DNA of 64,000 nt from Marinobacter lipolyticus SM19 (lineage in GTDB: Bacteria > Pseudomonadota > Gammaproteobacteria > Pseudomonadales > Oleiphilaceae): positions 1,154,166-1,218,165 of the forward strand of contig NZ_KE007306.1 of NCBI RefSeq assembly GCF_000397065.2, in the 5' to 3' direction. Position numbers and translations under genes: made by a program. The notes under the pieces were generated by a model that saw nothing but the letters and a program-made list of their open reading frames with translations, had not been told where the DNA came from and ran no database searches. Positions 8,987-16,927 of this stretch are shown here, one piece after another. Every line of letters starts with the position of its first letter. Position 1 is the stretch's first letter.

Positions 8987-10065
8987 CCCAGAGTAATGGC
9001 ATTCTCGCCCGTTTCCGCTGCGGTTTTGAAAGCTTTCAACTGGACGTGGACCTGCAACTCCCCGGACAGGGTATCACGGCCCTGTTTGGCCACTCCGGCG
9101 GTGGCAAGACTACGCTGCTTCGATGCATGGCAGGTCTTCAGAAGGCAGAGGGTTACCTGTCCGTGAACGGTGACTGCTGGCAGGATGACCATCACCGCCT
9201 GCCCGTTCACCAGCGCCCCCTGGCCTACGTATTCCAGGAAACCAGCCTGTTCCCTCACCTGTCGGTCCAGCGTAACCTCACCTATGGCTACCAACGCATT
9301 CCAGCCGACCAACGACAGATCGATTTCGGTCAGGCCGTGGACTGGCTGGGACTTTCAAACCTGCTGAACCGAATGCCTGAAAAACTGTCCGGTGGTGAAC
9401 GTCAACGAGTGGCCATTGCCCGGGCTCTGCTGACCAGTCCACGCCTGCTGTTGATGGACGAACCCTTGTCTGCCCTGGACCGCAAGAGCAAACAGGATAT
9501 CCTGCCCTACCTGGAGACTCTGCATCAAACCCTCGACATACCCATGGTCTATGTATCCCATGCGGCACCTGAGGTGGCCAGATTAGCCGACCACGTGGTG
9601 ATGATGGACAACGGTCGGGTGATCGCCGAAGGGCCGTTACAGGAGACACTGGCCCGCACTGATCAGCCTTTTGCTCTGGAAGAAGATGCTGGGGTGATTG
9701 TCAACGCAGTCATTGGTGAGCGTGACACCCGCTGGCATCTGTGTCGCGCTGATTTTGAAGGCGGCAGTCTCTGGGTAAGGGAGGAGCCGCAACTGGAGTC
9801 CGGCAGGCCCGTGAGACTTCAGGTTCTCGCCCGGGATATCAGCATCGCCCTGGCTCCCAACCACGAACAGAGCATCCAGAACCTGCTGCCAGCCCGGGTG
9901 GAACAGGTCGCCACCGACCAGAGCCCGGGGACAACCCTGGTAAGACTGCAATCCGGTGACACTCCTTTCCTGGCCCGGCTGACCAGCCGGGCTGCCCACC
10001 AGTTGCAGTTGGTACCGGACATGGATGTCTGGCTTCAGATCAAAACCGTCGCCATTGTCGATTGA
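8983..10065 (+). CDS. modC: Molybdate ABC transporter ATP-binding protein ModC
   Basis: A 360-residue ATPase subunit. Walker A is GHSGGGKTT (36-44), the ABC signature LSGGERQ (135-141), and Walker B LLLMDE (155-160) followed by the D-loop SALD. The switch histidine lies in VYVSHAAPE. The C-terminal ~70 residues (RVEQVATDQSPGTTLVRLQ onward) form the TOBE/Mop-type molybdate-binding domain that distinguishes ModC from other importers and gives feedback inhibition by molybdate in the family. Coupled to modB by a four-base overlap. Confidence 0.93.
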   Translation: MTQSNGILARFRCGFESFQLDVDLQLPGQGITALFGHSGGGKTTLLRCMAGLQKAEGYLSVNGDCWQDDHHRLPVHQRPLAYVFQETSLFPHLSVQRNLTYGYQRIPADQRQIDFGQAVDWLGLSNLLNRMPEKLSGGERQRVAIARALLTSPRLLLMDEPLSALDRKSKQDILPYLETLHQTLDIPMVYVSHAAPEVARLADHVVMMDNGRVIAEGPLQETLARTDQPFALEEDAGVIVNAVIGERDTRWHLCRADFEGGSLWVREEPQLESGRPVRLQVLARDISIALAPNHEQSIQNLLPARVEQVATDQSPGTTLVRLQSGDTPFLARLTSRAAHQLQLVPDMDVWLQIKTVAIVD

Positions 10066-10094
10066 ATCGTCGCGGGGACAACTTACCCAAGAGT

Positions 10095-10117
10095 CTGGCC
10101 CGCTTGGCACGGGCCAG
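10095..10117 (+). terminator. Hairpin downstream of modC
   Basis: An 8-base perfect inverted repeat, CTGGCCCG and CGGGCCAG, with a seven-base loop lies 30 bases after modC. No T-run follows. It is the only candidate transcription end between modBC and the hydrolase gene at 10181. Confidence 0.45.
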
Positions 10118-10180
10118 CCTGCTCTCTGACCGGTAATCTGTGATGGTATGACAGCGCCAACCGGCCAACAGGAGCAAGCA

Positions 10181-11065
10181 ATGACAACACAACACCAGTG
10201 GGTGAACAATAACGGCGTCAACCTGTACGTCACCACCGACGGCAATCCTGATTCTCCGCCACTGGTGCTTGTGCACGGCTATCCGGACAACCATTCCGTG
10301 TGGGACAGAGTAACCGACCAACTGAAAGACCGTTATTTTGTCGTCCGCTACGATGTTCGTGGCGCAGGTCGATCCGACAAGCCAGCCAAGACCCGTGCCT
10401 ACCGCATGGTTCATCTCGCAGCGGATCTGGCAGCGGTTGTAGACGCAGTCATTCCAGAGCAGGGCTTTCACCTTGCCGCCCACGACTGGGGCTCCATACA
10501 AAGCTGGGAATCGGTGACCGCCGGTCCGCTGACATCAAGAATCAGGTCGTACACCACCATTTCCGGGCCGTGCCTGGATCACGTCGGCTTCTGGTTACGT
10601 AACAACGTCACCCGGGTCAGTGAGGGCGGCACCCGCAAGGTACTCAATCAGCTCGCCAGTTCCTGGTACGTTGCCATGTTTCAGTTGCCACTGCTTCCGG
10701 AGACTGTATGGCGCGCCGGTCTCGACAAGTTATGGCCAAACTATCTGAAAAACAGGGAGCAGGTTTCCGACGCGGAATACAACCGCTTTCAGCGCAATGA
10801 CGGCCGCTACGGCGTGAAACTTTACCGGGCCAATTTCATGTCCAAGCTGCTACGGCCAGAACCCCGACAGGCTCAATGTCCAGTTCAACTGATCGTGCCT
10901 GGCCAGGACAACTACGTGAAAGAGCAGCTATTCGAAGGGTTGGAAAAATGGGCAGGAAAACTGAGCCGGCAGGAGATCGATGCGCCCCATTGGGTGTTAC
11001 TGACCCAGCCCGACGCCATTGCCGGCTGGATTGACGGATTTGCCAGGAAGGCGGCCCGCGCCTAG
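10181..11065 (+). CDS. Alpha/beta hydrolase with Asp nucleophile (epoxide hydrolase / dehalogenase type)
   Basis: The 294-residue protein (start 10181, AGGAG seven bases upstream) has the HGYPDN oxyanion-hole region near residue 32. Its nucleophile elbow AAHDWGSIQSW places aspartate (Asp102) where serine hydrolases have serine. That arrangement is the hallmark of epoxide hydrolases and haloalkane dehalogenases. The C-terminal region LIVPGQDNYV and the histidine of DAPHWVLLTQPD complete a triad. The real substrate is unknown. A similar domain is found fused to short-chain dehydrogenases in some gammaproteobacteria, but no fusion partner is present here. Confidence 0.82.
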   Translation: MTTQHQWVNNNGVNLYVTTDGNPDSPPLVLVHGYPDNHSVWDRVTDQLKDRYFVVRYDVRGAGRSDKPAKTRAYRMVHLAADLAAVVDAVIPEQGFHLAAHDWGSIQSWESVTAGPLTSRIRSYTTISGPCLDHVGFWLRNNVTRVSEGGTRKVLNQLASSWYVAMFQLPLLPETVWRAGLDKLWPNYLKNREQVSDAEYNRFQRNDGRYGVKLYRANFMSKLLRPEPRQAQCPVQLIVPGQDNYVKEQLFEGLEKWAGKLSRQEIDAPHWVLLTQPDAIAGWIDGFARKAARA

Positions 11066-11082
11066 ATAACACGGGCCCATGG

Positions 11083-11724
11083 TCAGCGGGTGCCGTAGAC
11101 CACCATGGTCTTGCCCTTGACCCGTACCAGCCCCTGGTCCTCCAGGGTTTTCAGGACGCGACCGACCATTTCCCGGGAGCAGCCGACAATACGACCGATT
11201 TCCTGACGGGTGATCTTGATCTGCATGCCGTCTGGATGGGTCATGGCATCGGGTTCCTTGCACAGGTCCAGCAGGGTCCGTGCAACACGACCCGTGACAT
11301 CCAGGAAAGCCAGATCGCCGACCTTGCGGGTGGTCTGGCGCAGGCGGGAGGCCATTTGCTCGCCAATGAAATACAGAACCCGCGGGTCCTGCTGAGCAAT
11401 CTCACGGAATTTGGTGTAGCTGATCTCAGCCACTTCACATTCGGTCTTGGCCTTCACCCAGGCGCTGCGAGAATCCATGTTGTCAAACAGACCCATCTCG
11501 CCGAAAAAGTCTCCGGCATTGAGGTAGGCCATGATCATCTCGCGGCCGTCGTCATCTTCAATGATGACGGTAACGGAGCCCTTGACGATGTAAAACAGTG
11601 AATCGCTCTTGTCACCGGCATAGATAATGGTGCTCTTGGCGGGGTAGCGCCGGCGGTGACACTGTGACAGGAAATAATCCAGATGCTTGGTTTTCTGCTC
11701 AACCGGCTTGACGATAGTGGCCAT
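11083..11724 (-). CDS. crp: cAMP receptor protein, Crp/Vfr type global regulator
   Basis: A 213-residue protein very close to Pseudomonas Vfr by my recollection of that sequence. The cAMP-binding beta-barrel contains [17 protein letters not shown] and [22 protein letters not shown]. The dimerisation helix follows, then the C-terminal helix-turn-helix [21 protein letters not shown]. It binds DNA as a cAMP-bound dimer and controls carbon use, motility and virulence-type genes in relatives. The start at 11724 has AGGAGG 13 bases upstream, which is rather far; an ATG at 11790 adds residues not found in the family. It is divergent from the OsmC-family gene, the same neighbourhood as crp/yhfA in E. 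coli. Confidence 0.95.
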   Translation of the reverse strand: MATIVKPVEQKTKHLDYFLSQCHRRRYPAKSTIIYAGDKSDSLFYIVKGSVTVIIEDDDGREMIMAYLNAGDFFGEMGLFDNMDSRSAWVKAKTECEVAEISYTKFREIAQQDPRVLYFIGEQMASRLRQTTRKVGDLAFLDVTGRVARTLLDLCKEPDAMTHPDGMQIKITRQEIGRIVGCSREMVGRVLKTLEDQGLVRVKGKTMVVYGTR

Positions 11725-11966
11725 AGTGCGAGTCGTGCCTCCTAAAAAAACTGGCGGGTCCCGATGTTTATTATGTACCCGGCTTTCCATGCGGGTTTAA
11801 TCATTTTTCTTGAAAATCAGCGCAACTTATAACAAGAAGGCCCGGTTTCGGCAACCTGAAACCATGTGTATCTGTGTAACCGGCCCGGGAAGGGGATTGC
11901 TGCCGAGCGTTAGTCTATGTGCTAGCATCCGTGCCAGATACCTGATGTATTGCGGAGTTTACCGAC

Positions 11967-12389
11967 ATGAAAGCAACTGTAGACTGGGCGGGAAATGCCA
12001 GCTTCAAGGCCACCAGTGGTACCGGCCACACCATTCAGATGGATGGCCCCCCCGATCACGGCGGCGAGAACCTTGGAGCACGCCCGATGGAAATGCTGCT
12101 GATGGGACTTGGCGGCTGTTCGTCCTTTGACGTCATGAGCATTCTCAATAAGAGCCGACAGGACGTCACCGCCTGCCACGCCGAGCTGGAAGCAGAACGG
12201 GCCGATGCCATCCCTGCCGTATTTACTCGCATACATCTACACTTTGTGGTTACCGGTCACGGACTGAAAGAAAACCTGGTTAAACGCGCTGTCAGCCTGT
12301 CAGCGGAGAAATACTGTTCCGCTTCAATCATGCTCGAGAAGGCCGGCGTGGAGATCACTCACAGCCACGAAATCCGTGAAGCAGAATAG
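11967..12389 (+). CDS. OsmC/Ohr-family protein (YhfA-like)
   Basis: A 140-residue OsmC-fold protein. The first conserved cysteine sits in GLGGCSSFDVMSIL and the second in AEKYCSASIMLEKAG, matching the peroxidatic and resolving cysteines of the OsmC/Ohr superfamily. OsmC and Ohr reduce organic hydroperoxides. The YhfA subgroup keeps the cysteines, but its function is not well established. Its position divergent from crp and just upstream of speD is conserved in enterics (crp-yhfA) and pseudomonads, which supports the subgroup call. Confidence 0.88.
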   Translation: MKATVDWAGNASFKATSGTGHTIQMDGPPDHGGENLGARPMEMLLMGLGGCSSFDVMSILNKSRQDVTACHAELEAERADAIPAVFTRIHLHFVVTGHGLKENLVKRAVSLSAEKYCSASIMLEKAGVEITHSHEIREAE

Positions 12390-12534
12390 CCTTTAGCAGA
12401 CACGGAAATTACGGATGCTAAAATGTGTTTGCGAAGACTACCCAACCACATTCGTGGTGTGCATAATACGCACCCTTCTCCGCCGGTCTGCGCAAATGGT
12501 GAACAATCCGGTCAGTAGTCGGTGGCGGCCTCGG

Positions 12535-12558
12535 CAGAATGCCCGATCAGGCATTCTG
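12535..12558 (+). promoter_or_regulatory. Stem-loop in the speD 5' leader
   Basis: A perfect 9-base stem, CAGAATGCC and GGCATTCTG, with a six-base loop ends 35 bases before the speD start and 22 bases before its GGAGG ribosome site. No T-run follows, so it is not an obvious terminator. A possible -10 box CATAAT at 12462-12467 would place it inside the transcript leader. Function unknown. Confidence 0.5.
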
Positions 12559-12593
12559 TAGTCATTCATCTCCACTTCCCGGAGGGGCTGAGC

Positions 12594-13388
12594 ATGGAAA
12601 CCAAACTCCAGTTGCACGGTTTCAACAACCTGACCAAATCTCTTAGCTTTAATATTTACGATATCTGTTACGCGCAGACCGAGGATCAACGGGAAGCTTA
12701 CATTGATTACATCGACGAGATGTACAATGCTGAGCGCCTGACCCAGATCCTGACCGATGTGGTCAAGATCATTGGCGCCAATGTTCTCAACATTGCCCGC
12801 CAGGATTATGAACCCCACGGCGCGTCGGTAACCATGCTGATTGCCGAGCATGAGCTCACCAACGGTGAAGAGCCCGACAACGAAGAATCTCCGGGCCCGC
12901 TACCGGATGCCATCGTCGCACACCTGGACAAGAGCCATGTCACCGTACACACCTACCCGGAAAGCCATCCCCACGATGGTGTGAGCACCTTCCGGGCAGA
13001 TATTGACGTGTCGACCTGCGGCCTGATTTCACCGCTGAAGGTGTTGAACTACCTGATTCACAGCTTCGATTCCGATGTTGTCACGGTGGACTACCGTGTG
13101 CGTGGCTTTACCCGCGATGTGGACGGCACCAAGCATTACATCGATCACGACATCAACTCGATTCAGAACTACCTGACCGAGGATACCCAGAACGCCTATC
13201 AGATGATTGACGTAAACGTGTACCAGGAGAACCTGTTCCACACCAAGATGATGCTGAAGGAGTTCAAACTCGACAACTACGTGTTCGGTGTCAATGCCAG
13301 TGATCTGGGCGAGGAAGAAGCACAGTCCATCGAAGATCGCCTGCGCCGTGAAATGCTGGAGATTTTTTACTCCCGCAACGTGGAGTAA
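12594..13388 (+). CDS. speD: S-adenosylmethionine decarboxylase proenzyme
   Basis: At 264 residues this equals the length of E. coli-type SpeD, the pyruvoyl enzyme that makes decarboxylated S-adenosylmethionine for spermidine synthesis. The proenzyme self-cleaves between Lys and Ser in [15 protein letters not shown], with Ser114 becoming the pyruvoyl group. The downstream Cys in [13 protein letters not shown] is the conserved active-site cysteine. The start was set at 12594, with GGAGG eight bases upstream. No speE is adjacent in the window. Synteny with crp and yhfA follows the Pseudomonas arrangement. Confidence 0.95.
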   Translation: METKLQLHGFNNLTKSLSFNIYDICYAQTEDQREAYIDYIDEMYNAERLTQILTDVVKIIGANVLNIARQDYEPHGASVTMLIAEHELTNGEEPDNEESPGPLPDAIVAHLDKSHVTVHTYPESHPHDGVSTFRADIDVSTCGLISPLKVLNYLIHSFDSDVVTVDYRVRGFTRDVDGTKHYIDHDINSIQNYLTEDTQNAYQMIDVNVYQENLFHTKMMLKEFKLDNYVFGVNASDLGEEEAQSIEDRLRREMLEIFYSRNVE

Positions 13389-13400
13389 GTACCCCCTCCC

Positions 13401-13441
13401 ATGGCCGGCGGGACGGTTTCCGCCGGTCATTCAGTTTTTTT
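13401..13441 (+). terminator. Rho-independent terminator of speD
   Basis: An 11-base stem with one G-T pair (ATGGCCGGCGG opposite CCGCCGGTCAT) and an eight-base loop begins 12 bases after the speD stop. It is followed a few bases later by a run of seven T at 13435-13441. Confidence 0.85.
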
Positions 13442-13521
13442 GATGTCCCACCCCGAAAATCTCCGTTTTATTCTCCTCGACCTCCGGCGTTTAATAGTCT
13501 TATTAACACAAGGAGGACACC

Positions 13522-14379
13522 ATGACCTTTCGAACCATCAAACAAACCATCCCTGCCCTGGAGACTTCCGACGGCGCCGGCGTACGCATCAGGCGCTCCA
13601 TCGGCCAGCACCAGAATATTCGACTGGATCCGTTTCTGATGCTGGACGAATTCGGTTCCGACCAGCCCCAGGATTACATTGCCGGCTTTCCGTCTCACCC
13701 TCATCGCGGGTTCGAGACCGTGACCTACATGATCGAGGGTCATATGCTCCATGAGGACCATCTCGGCAATCAAGGCAACCTGAAAAACGGTGGCGTGCAG
13801 TGGATGACCGCCGGTCGTGGCATTGTGCACTCTGAAATGCCCCAGCAGGAATCCGGCCAGATGCGCGGTTTCCAGCTCTGGCTGAACCTGCCGGCCGCCG
13901 AGAAAATGAAGCCGGCGGGGTACCGGGACATCCAGCCGGAGGAGATTCCCGATGTCCATCTGGAAGGTGCACGGCTGAAGCTGATTGCGGGTGACATCGA
14001 GGTCGACGGCACCATGGTCGCGGGCGCGATTTCCGGCGGTAGCACACGCCCCCTGTACATGGACATCCATATGGAGCCCGGCAAAGCCATCACCCTACCC
14101 GTCAGCGACCAGCTGAACGCGATGGTGTACCTTTACGAGGGTAGGGCCAGACTTGAGCACGAGGTTGAAGACAAGCCACTGAAGCTGGCGGCAGCTACTA
14201 TCCTCGGCGACGGCGATCAGGTGCGATTTGAATCCGGAGCCGACGGAGCTCGCCTGCTGCTGATAGCCGGTAAGCCGATCAACGAACCGATCGTCCAGTA
14301 TGGTCCGTTTGTGATGAATACCCGTGAGGAAATTGAGCAGACCCTGCGGGACTACCGGGACGGGCGCCTGACCGCCTGA
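13522..14379 (+). CDS. Pirin family bicupin protein
   Basis: A 285-residue two-cupin protein. The N-terminal cupin holds the metal-binding residues of pirins: the two histidines in SHPHRGFETV, then HSE in RGIVHSEMPQ. The C-terminal pirin domain contains PVSDQLNAMVYLYEG and the ending LLLIAGKPINEPIVQYGPFVMNT. Family members include quercetinases and redox-sensing iron proteins that modulate pyruvate dehydrogenase or transcription factors. The substrate or partner here is unknown. AAGGAGG lies five bases upstream of the start. It appears monocistronic. Confidence 0.92.
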   Translation: MTFRTIKQTIPALETSDGAGVRIRRSIGQHQNIRLDPFLMLDEFGSDQPQDYIAGFPSHPHRGFETVTYMIEGHMLHEDHLGNQGNLKNGGVQWMTAGRGIVHSEMPQQESGQMRGFQLWLNLPAAEKMKPAGYRDIQPEEIPDVHLEGARLKLIAGDIEVDGTMVAGAISGGSTRPLYMDIHMEPGKAITLPVSDQLNAMVYLYEGRARLEHEVEDKPLKLAAATILGDGDQVRFESGADGARLLLIAGKPINEPIVQYGPFVMNTREEIEQTLRDYRDGRLTA

Positions 14380-14401
14380 ACCGGACACTCCGGCCTACTC
14401 G

Positions 14402-16552
14402 CTAATATTCAAGCTTGGCGTAGGCCGACTTTCTGGATGCCTCCCGCGCCTGCTTGAGGGTATGGACACCTCGCTCTTCAAGCAGCGGGATCAATTTCAG
14501 CAGTACATGGCCGGTAACCATGGCGTCGCCCAGCGCGGTGTGCCGACCTACCACCTTTACCCCGAGGCGGGCAGCAATCTGTTCCAGACCGTGTCCCTCA
14601 GCTGGCTGCACGAGGGCTGACAGCAGCAGAGTGTCCAGCACCGGCTGGATAAAGTGGATGCCGGTCTGTGCCTCCTTGAGCTGCAGGAAACGCATGTCGA
14701 AGGCAGCGTTGTGGGCCACCAGCACTGTGTCCTCGGCAAAGCGTTGGAACAGCGGCAGCACCTCGGCGATGCCCGGTTGACCGGTAAGCATCCGGGGCGA
14801 GAGGCCATGTATCAGCTGTGATTCCCGTGGAATGGGGCGGTGCGGATCGACCAACTGCTCAAAGCATTCCTGCATCAGCAGTCGCCCGTTAACGATACGT
14901 ACCGCACCAATGGAGATGATTTCATCGCCCTCGGAGGGCGCTAGTCCGGTGGTTTCGGTGTCGAACACCGTATAGGTCAACTCCCGCAGCGGCCGCTCGT
15001 CCAGTTCGGTACTCTGTCCCGGCTGGTTGAACAGGTCGAAATCGTAGTACACCGGCCGCCCGGGAGTCCGCGCGGGCACGGGCACCTCCGCTTCCGACCG
15101 GGTTGCCGGCAATTGCAGGCACAGGCGACTGTATCCGGCCACCGTATCACCCTGGCACCAGATCTCACCGCCATGACTTTCCAGCACCTCTCGCAGGGAC
15201 GCAGCAGCAGGGCCCTCAGCAACAGACCTGAAAGGTCGCTGCTCCCACTCGTGGAGATGCTCCGGCTCCGGCGCCGGCCCTTCCCAGGCGATCAACAGAC
15301 GCGCAAAATTACCGTCGGCGGCCACCTCGATCGTCACCTCGCGAATGTCCAGGGCATCGGCCAGGGTAGCCATCAACTGGGTCATCGCCTGCACCAGGGA
15401 GTAGCTGTCCAGGTTCAGCCAGAGCGACTCATCGCTTTCCGGGTAGCGGTCATTATCGGAGGGATAGCGAGCCGTGACCCCGACCGTGGCGAAGCTGTGC
15501 TGTAGGGCGACCAGCAGGTCGGTGGCAAGCATGTCCTCGAGCAGCCACTGAGGGTGCAACAGGTCCGCGTGCCGACTCAGCGCCTGCTCCAGGTGACTGG
15601 ACAGCCGTTGCGCCTCATCGCTGATCACTTCACCGAACCGGAGCCTGTGTCCTGCATCCATTTCCGGGAAGCGCTCCATGGTCTCAGCGGCAGCGCGGAT
15701 GTTGCCCAATCCCGCCCGGGTACCTTCGGTCAACTGCTGCAGCAACGCATCGCGGCGGCTGTCCAGTGCCACCTCGCGGGTGATGTCCTCGAGGATCAGC
15801 ACGAATCCGATGAACTCGCCCTGATGATCCAGCAGTGGTGCCATTTGTGCCCGCAGCAGATAGTCGCCACGGGCAGTAACGAAGTGGGCCGCCGGATCCT
15901 GGCAATTCTGCCGGAGGCGCTGCCGGATCCGTTCCAGTGCATGCACGATCAGCCGCTGGTCGAGTATGCCGAAAATCGAGCGGCCCAGGCCCACTGGCGC
16001 CCGTGCCGGACCGCCTGCGTGCGGTTCAAGCAATTGGCAGGCACTGCCGTTGTACAGCAGGATGCGGCCCTCGCTGTTGCACATCAGCACACTCTGGGAC
16101 AGCTCCGACATCAACGCCGCCAGTCGGTTTTTTTCCTGCTCGAGACGGGCGTTGGCTTCTTCGATACGGCTCGCCACCTCGTGCTGCAACGCGCAATGGG
16201 CCTCGGCAAAGGCATTCACCGCCTCACCCAGACGGCGCATATCGCCGCTGCCGGTCAGGGCCACGCGGTGCTCGGGATGGGCCCGGTGAATGATATCAAC
16301 GTCTTCGCGCAGGCGGATCACCGCCTCCGGGTAGGCCACCAGCCACTGCCGGAGGAGTACACCAAAGGGCACCAGGACCAGCACGCCAAGCACAACCAAC
16401 AACATGCCTCGCCCGGATACCAGCGCAGTCAGCGCGGCCCGTTCCGTGGCATCCAGGTCAGCCCAGAGAAAGCTTCCGGCGAGTGCCAGCAGGCCGGCCA
16501 GCAGCGCAATCAGTGCCATCAGCCAGAGCGCCAGACGTACCGCCGGACGCAT
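14402..16552 (-). CDS. Membrane-anchored PAS/pseudo-histidine-kinase fused to DnaQ-like exonuclease
   Basis: A 716-residue modular protein. Two hydrophobic segments lie near residues 7-30 and 50-70, followed by a HAMP-like linker, a coiled coil and a PAS domain (LSQSVLMCNSEGRILLYNGSA through IGFVLILEDITREV). The next block aligns with a histidine kinase core, but the phosphoacceptor motif HELRTPL is replaced by EGTRAGL, and the ATP-binding N, G1 and G2 boxes are degraded. It is therefore predicted not to phosphorylate. The last ~190 residues are a DEDDh 3'-5' exonuclease with all motifs intact: FDTETTG, AHNAAFDMRF and GRHTALGDA. It starts three bases after the receiver gene ends and closes a four-gene operon. 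DNA or RNA as substrate is not decidable. Confidence 0.85.
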   Translation of the reverse strand: MRPAVRLALWLMALIALLAGLLALAGSFLWADLDATERAALTALVSGRGMLLVVLGVLVLVPFGVLLRQWLVAYPEAVIRLREDVDIIHRAHPEHRVALTGSGDMRRLGEAVNAFAEAHCALQHEVASRIEEANARLEQEKNRLAALMSELSQSVLMCNSEGRILLYNGSACQLLEPHAGGPARAPVGLGRSIFGILDQRLIVHALERIRQRLRQNCQDPAAHFVTARGDYLLRAQMAPLLDHQGEFIGFVLILEDITREVALDSRRDALLQQLTEGTRAGLGNIRAAAETMERFPEMDAGHRLRFGEVISDEAQRLSSHLEQALSRHADLLHPQWLLEDMLATDLLVALQHSFATVGVTARYPSDNDRYPESDESLWLNLDSYSLVQAMTQLMATLADALDIREVTIEVAADGNFARLLIAWEGPAPEPEHLHEWEQRPFRSVAEGPAAASLREVLESHGGEIWCQGDTVAGYSRLCLQLPATRSEAEVPVPARTPGRPVYYDFDLFNQPGQSTELDERPLRELTYTVFDTETTGLAPSEGDEIISIGAVRIVNGRLLMQECFEQLVDPHRPIPRESQLIHGLSPRMLTGQPGIAEVLPLFQRFAEDTVLVAHNAAFDMRFLQLKEAQTGIHFIQPVLDTLLLSALVQPAEGHGLEQIAARLGVKVVGRHTALGDAMVTGHVLLKLIPLLEERGVHTLKQAREASRKSAYAKLEY

Positions 16553-16555
16553 CGG

Positions 16556-16927
16556 CTATTTCCCCCCCAGGTGCGTGGCGATCTCCGCCAGCAATTCCTG
16601 GGTCGAGAACGGTTTGGTGATATAGGCATCCGCGCCCAGCGCCAGGCCCTTGCTGACCTCCACCTCACGGCCCTTGGCGGTCAACATCAGCACCCGCATG
16701 TCCCGCCAGTCCGGGTTCTCGCGGATCTTCTGGCACACATCAAATCCGCTCAGGCGCGGCAGCATCACATCAAGCAACACCAGATCCGGGCTCTCGCGCC
16801 GGATCGCCTCCAGCGCTTCCTGGCCATCGTGCGCCACCACCACCCGGTAGCCAGCCTGCTTGAGCAGAAACTCCAGGGAGATGACGATATTCGGCTCATC
16901 GTCGGCAATCAACACGGTCTTGCTCAT
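16556..16927 (-). CDS. Single-domain response regulator
   Basis: A 123-residue stand-alone receiver (CheY-like) domain with no output domain. The acidic pair is in [16 protein letters not shown], the phosphorylatable aspartate in [14 protein letters not shown] (near residue 53), the switch threonine in MLTAKGRE and the lysine in [11 protein letters not shown]. Its start codon overlaps the stop of the symporter-kinase gene by four bases, so the kinase is its expected phosphodonor. Without a DNA-binding domain it must act by protein contact; the next gene in the operon, the sensor-exonuclease, is a plausible partner (inference). Confidence 0.92.
   Translation of the reverse strand: MSKTVLIADDEPNIVISLEFLLKQAGYRVVVAHDGQEALEAIRRESPDLVLLDVMLPRLSGFDVCQKIRENPDWRDMRVLMLTAKGREVEVSKGLALGADAYITKPFSTQELLAEIATHLGGK

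Noticed and set aside
11844..11863. Inverted repeat GGTTTC/GAAACC in the crp-yhfA intergenic region as a regulator site
   Set aside because: Only six bases per arm with an eight-base spacer and no match to a CRP site (TGTGA-6-TCACA). No CRP site was found there.
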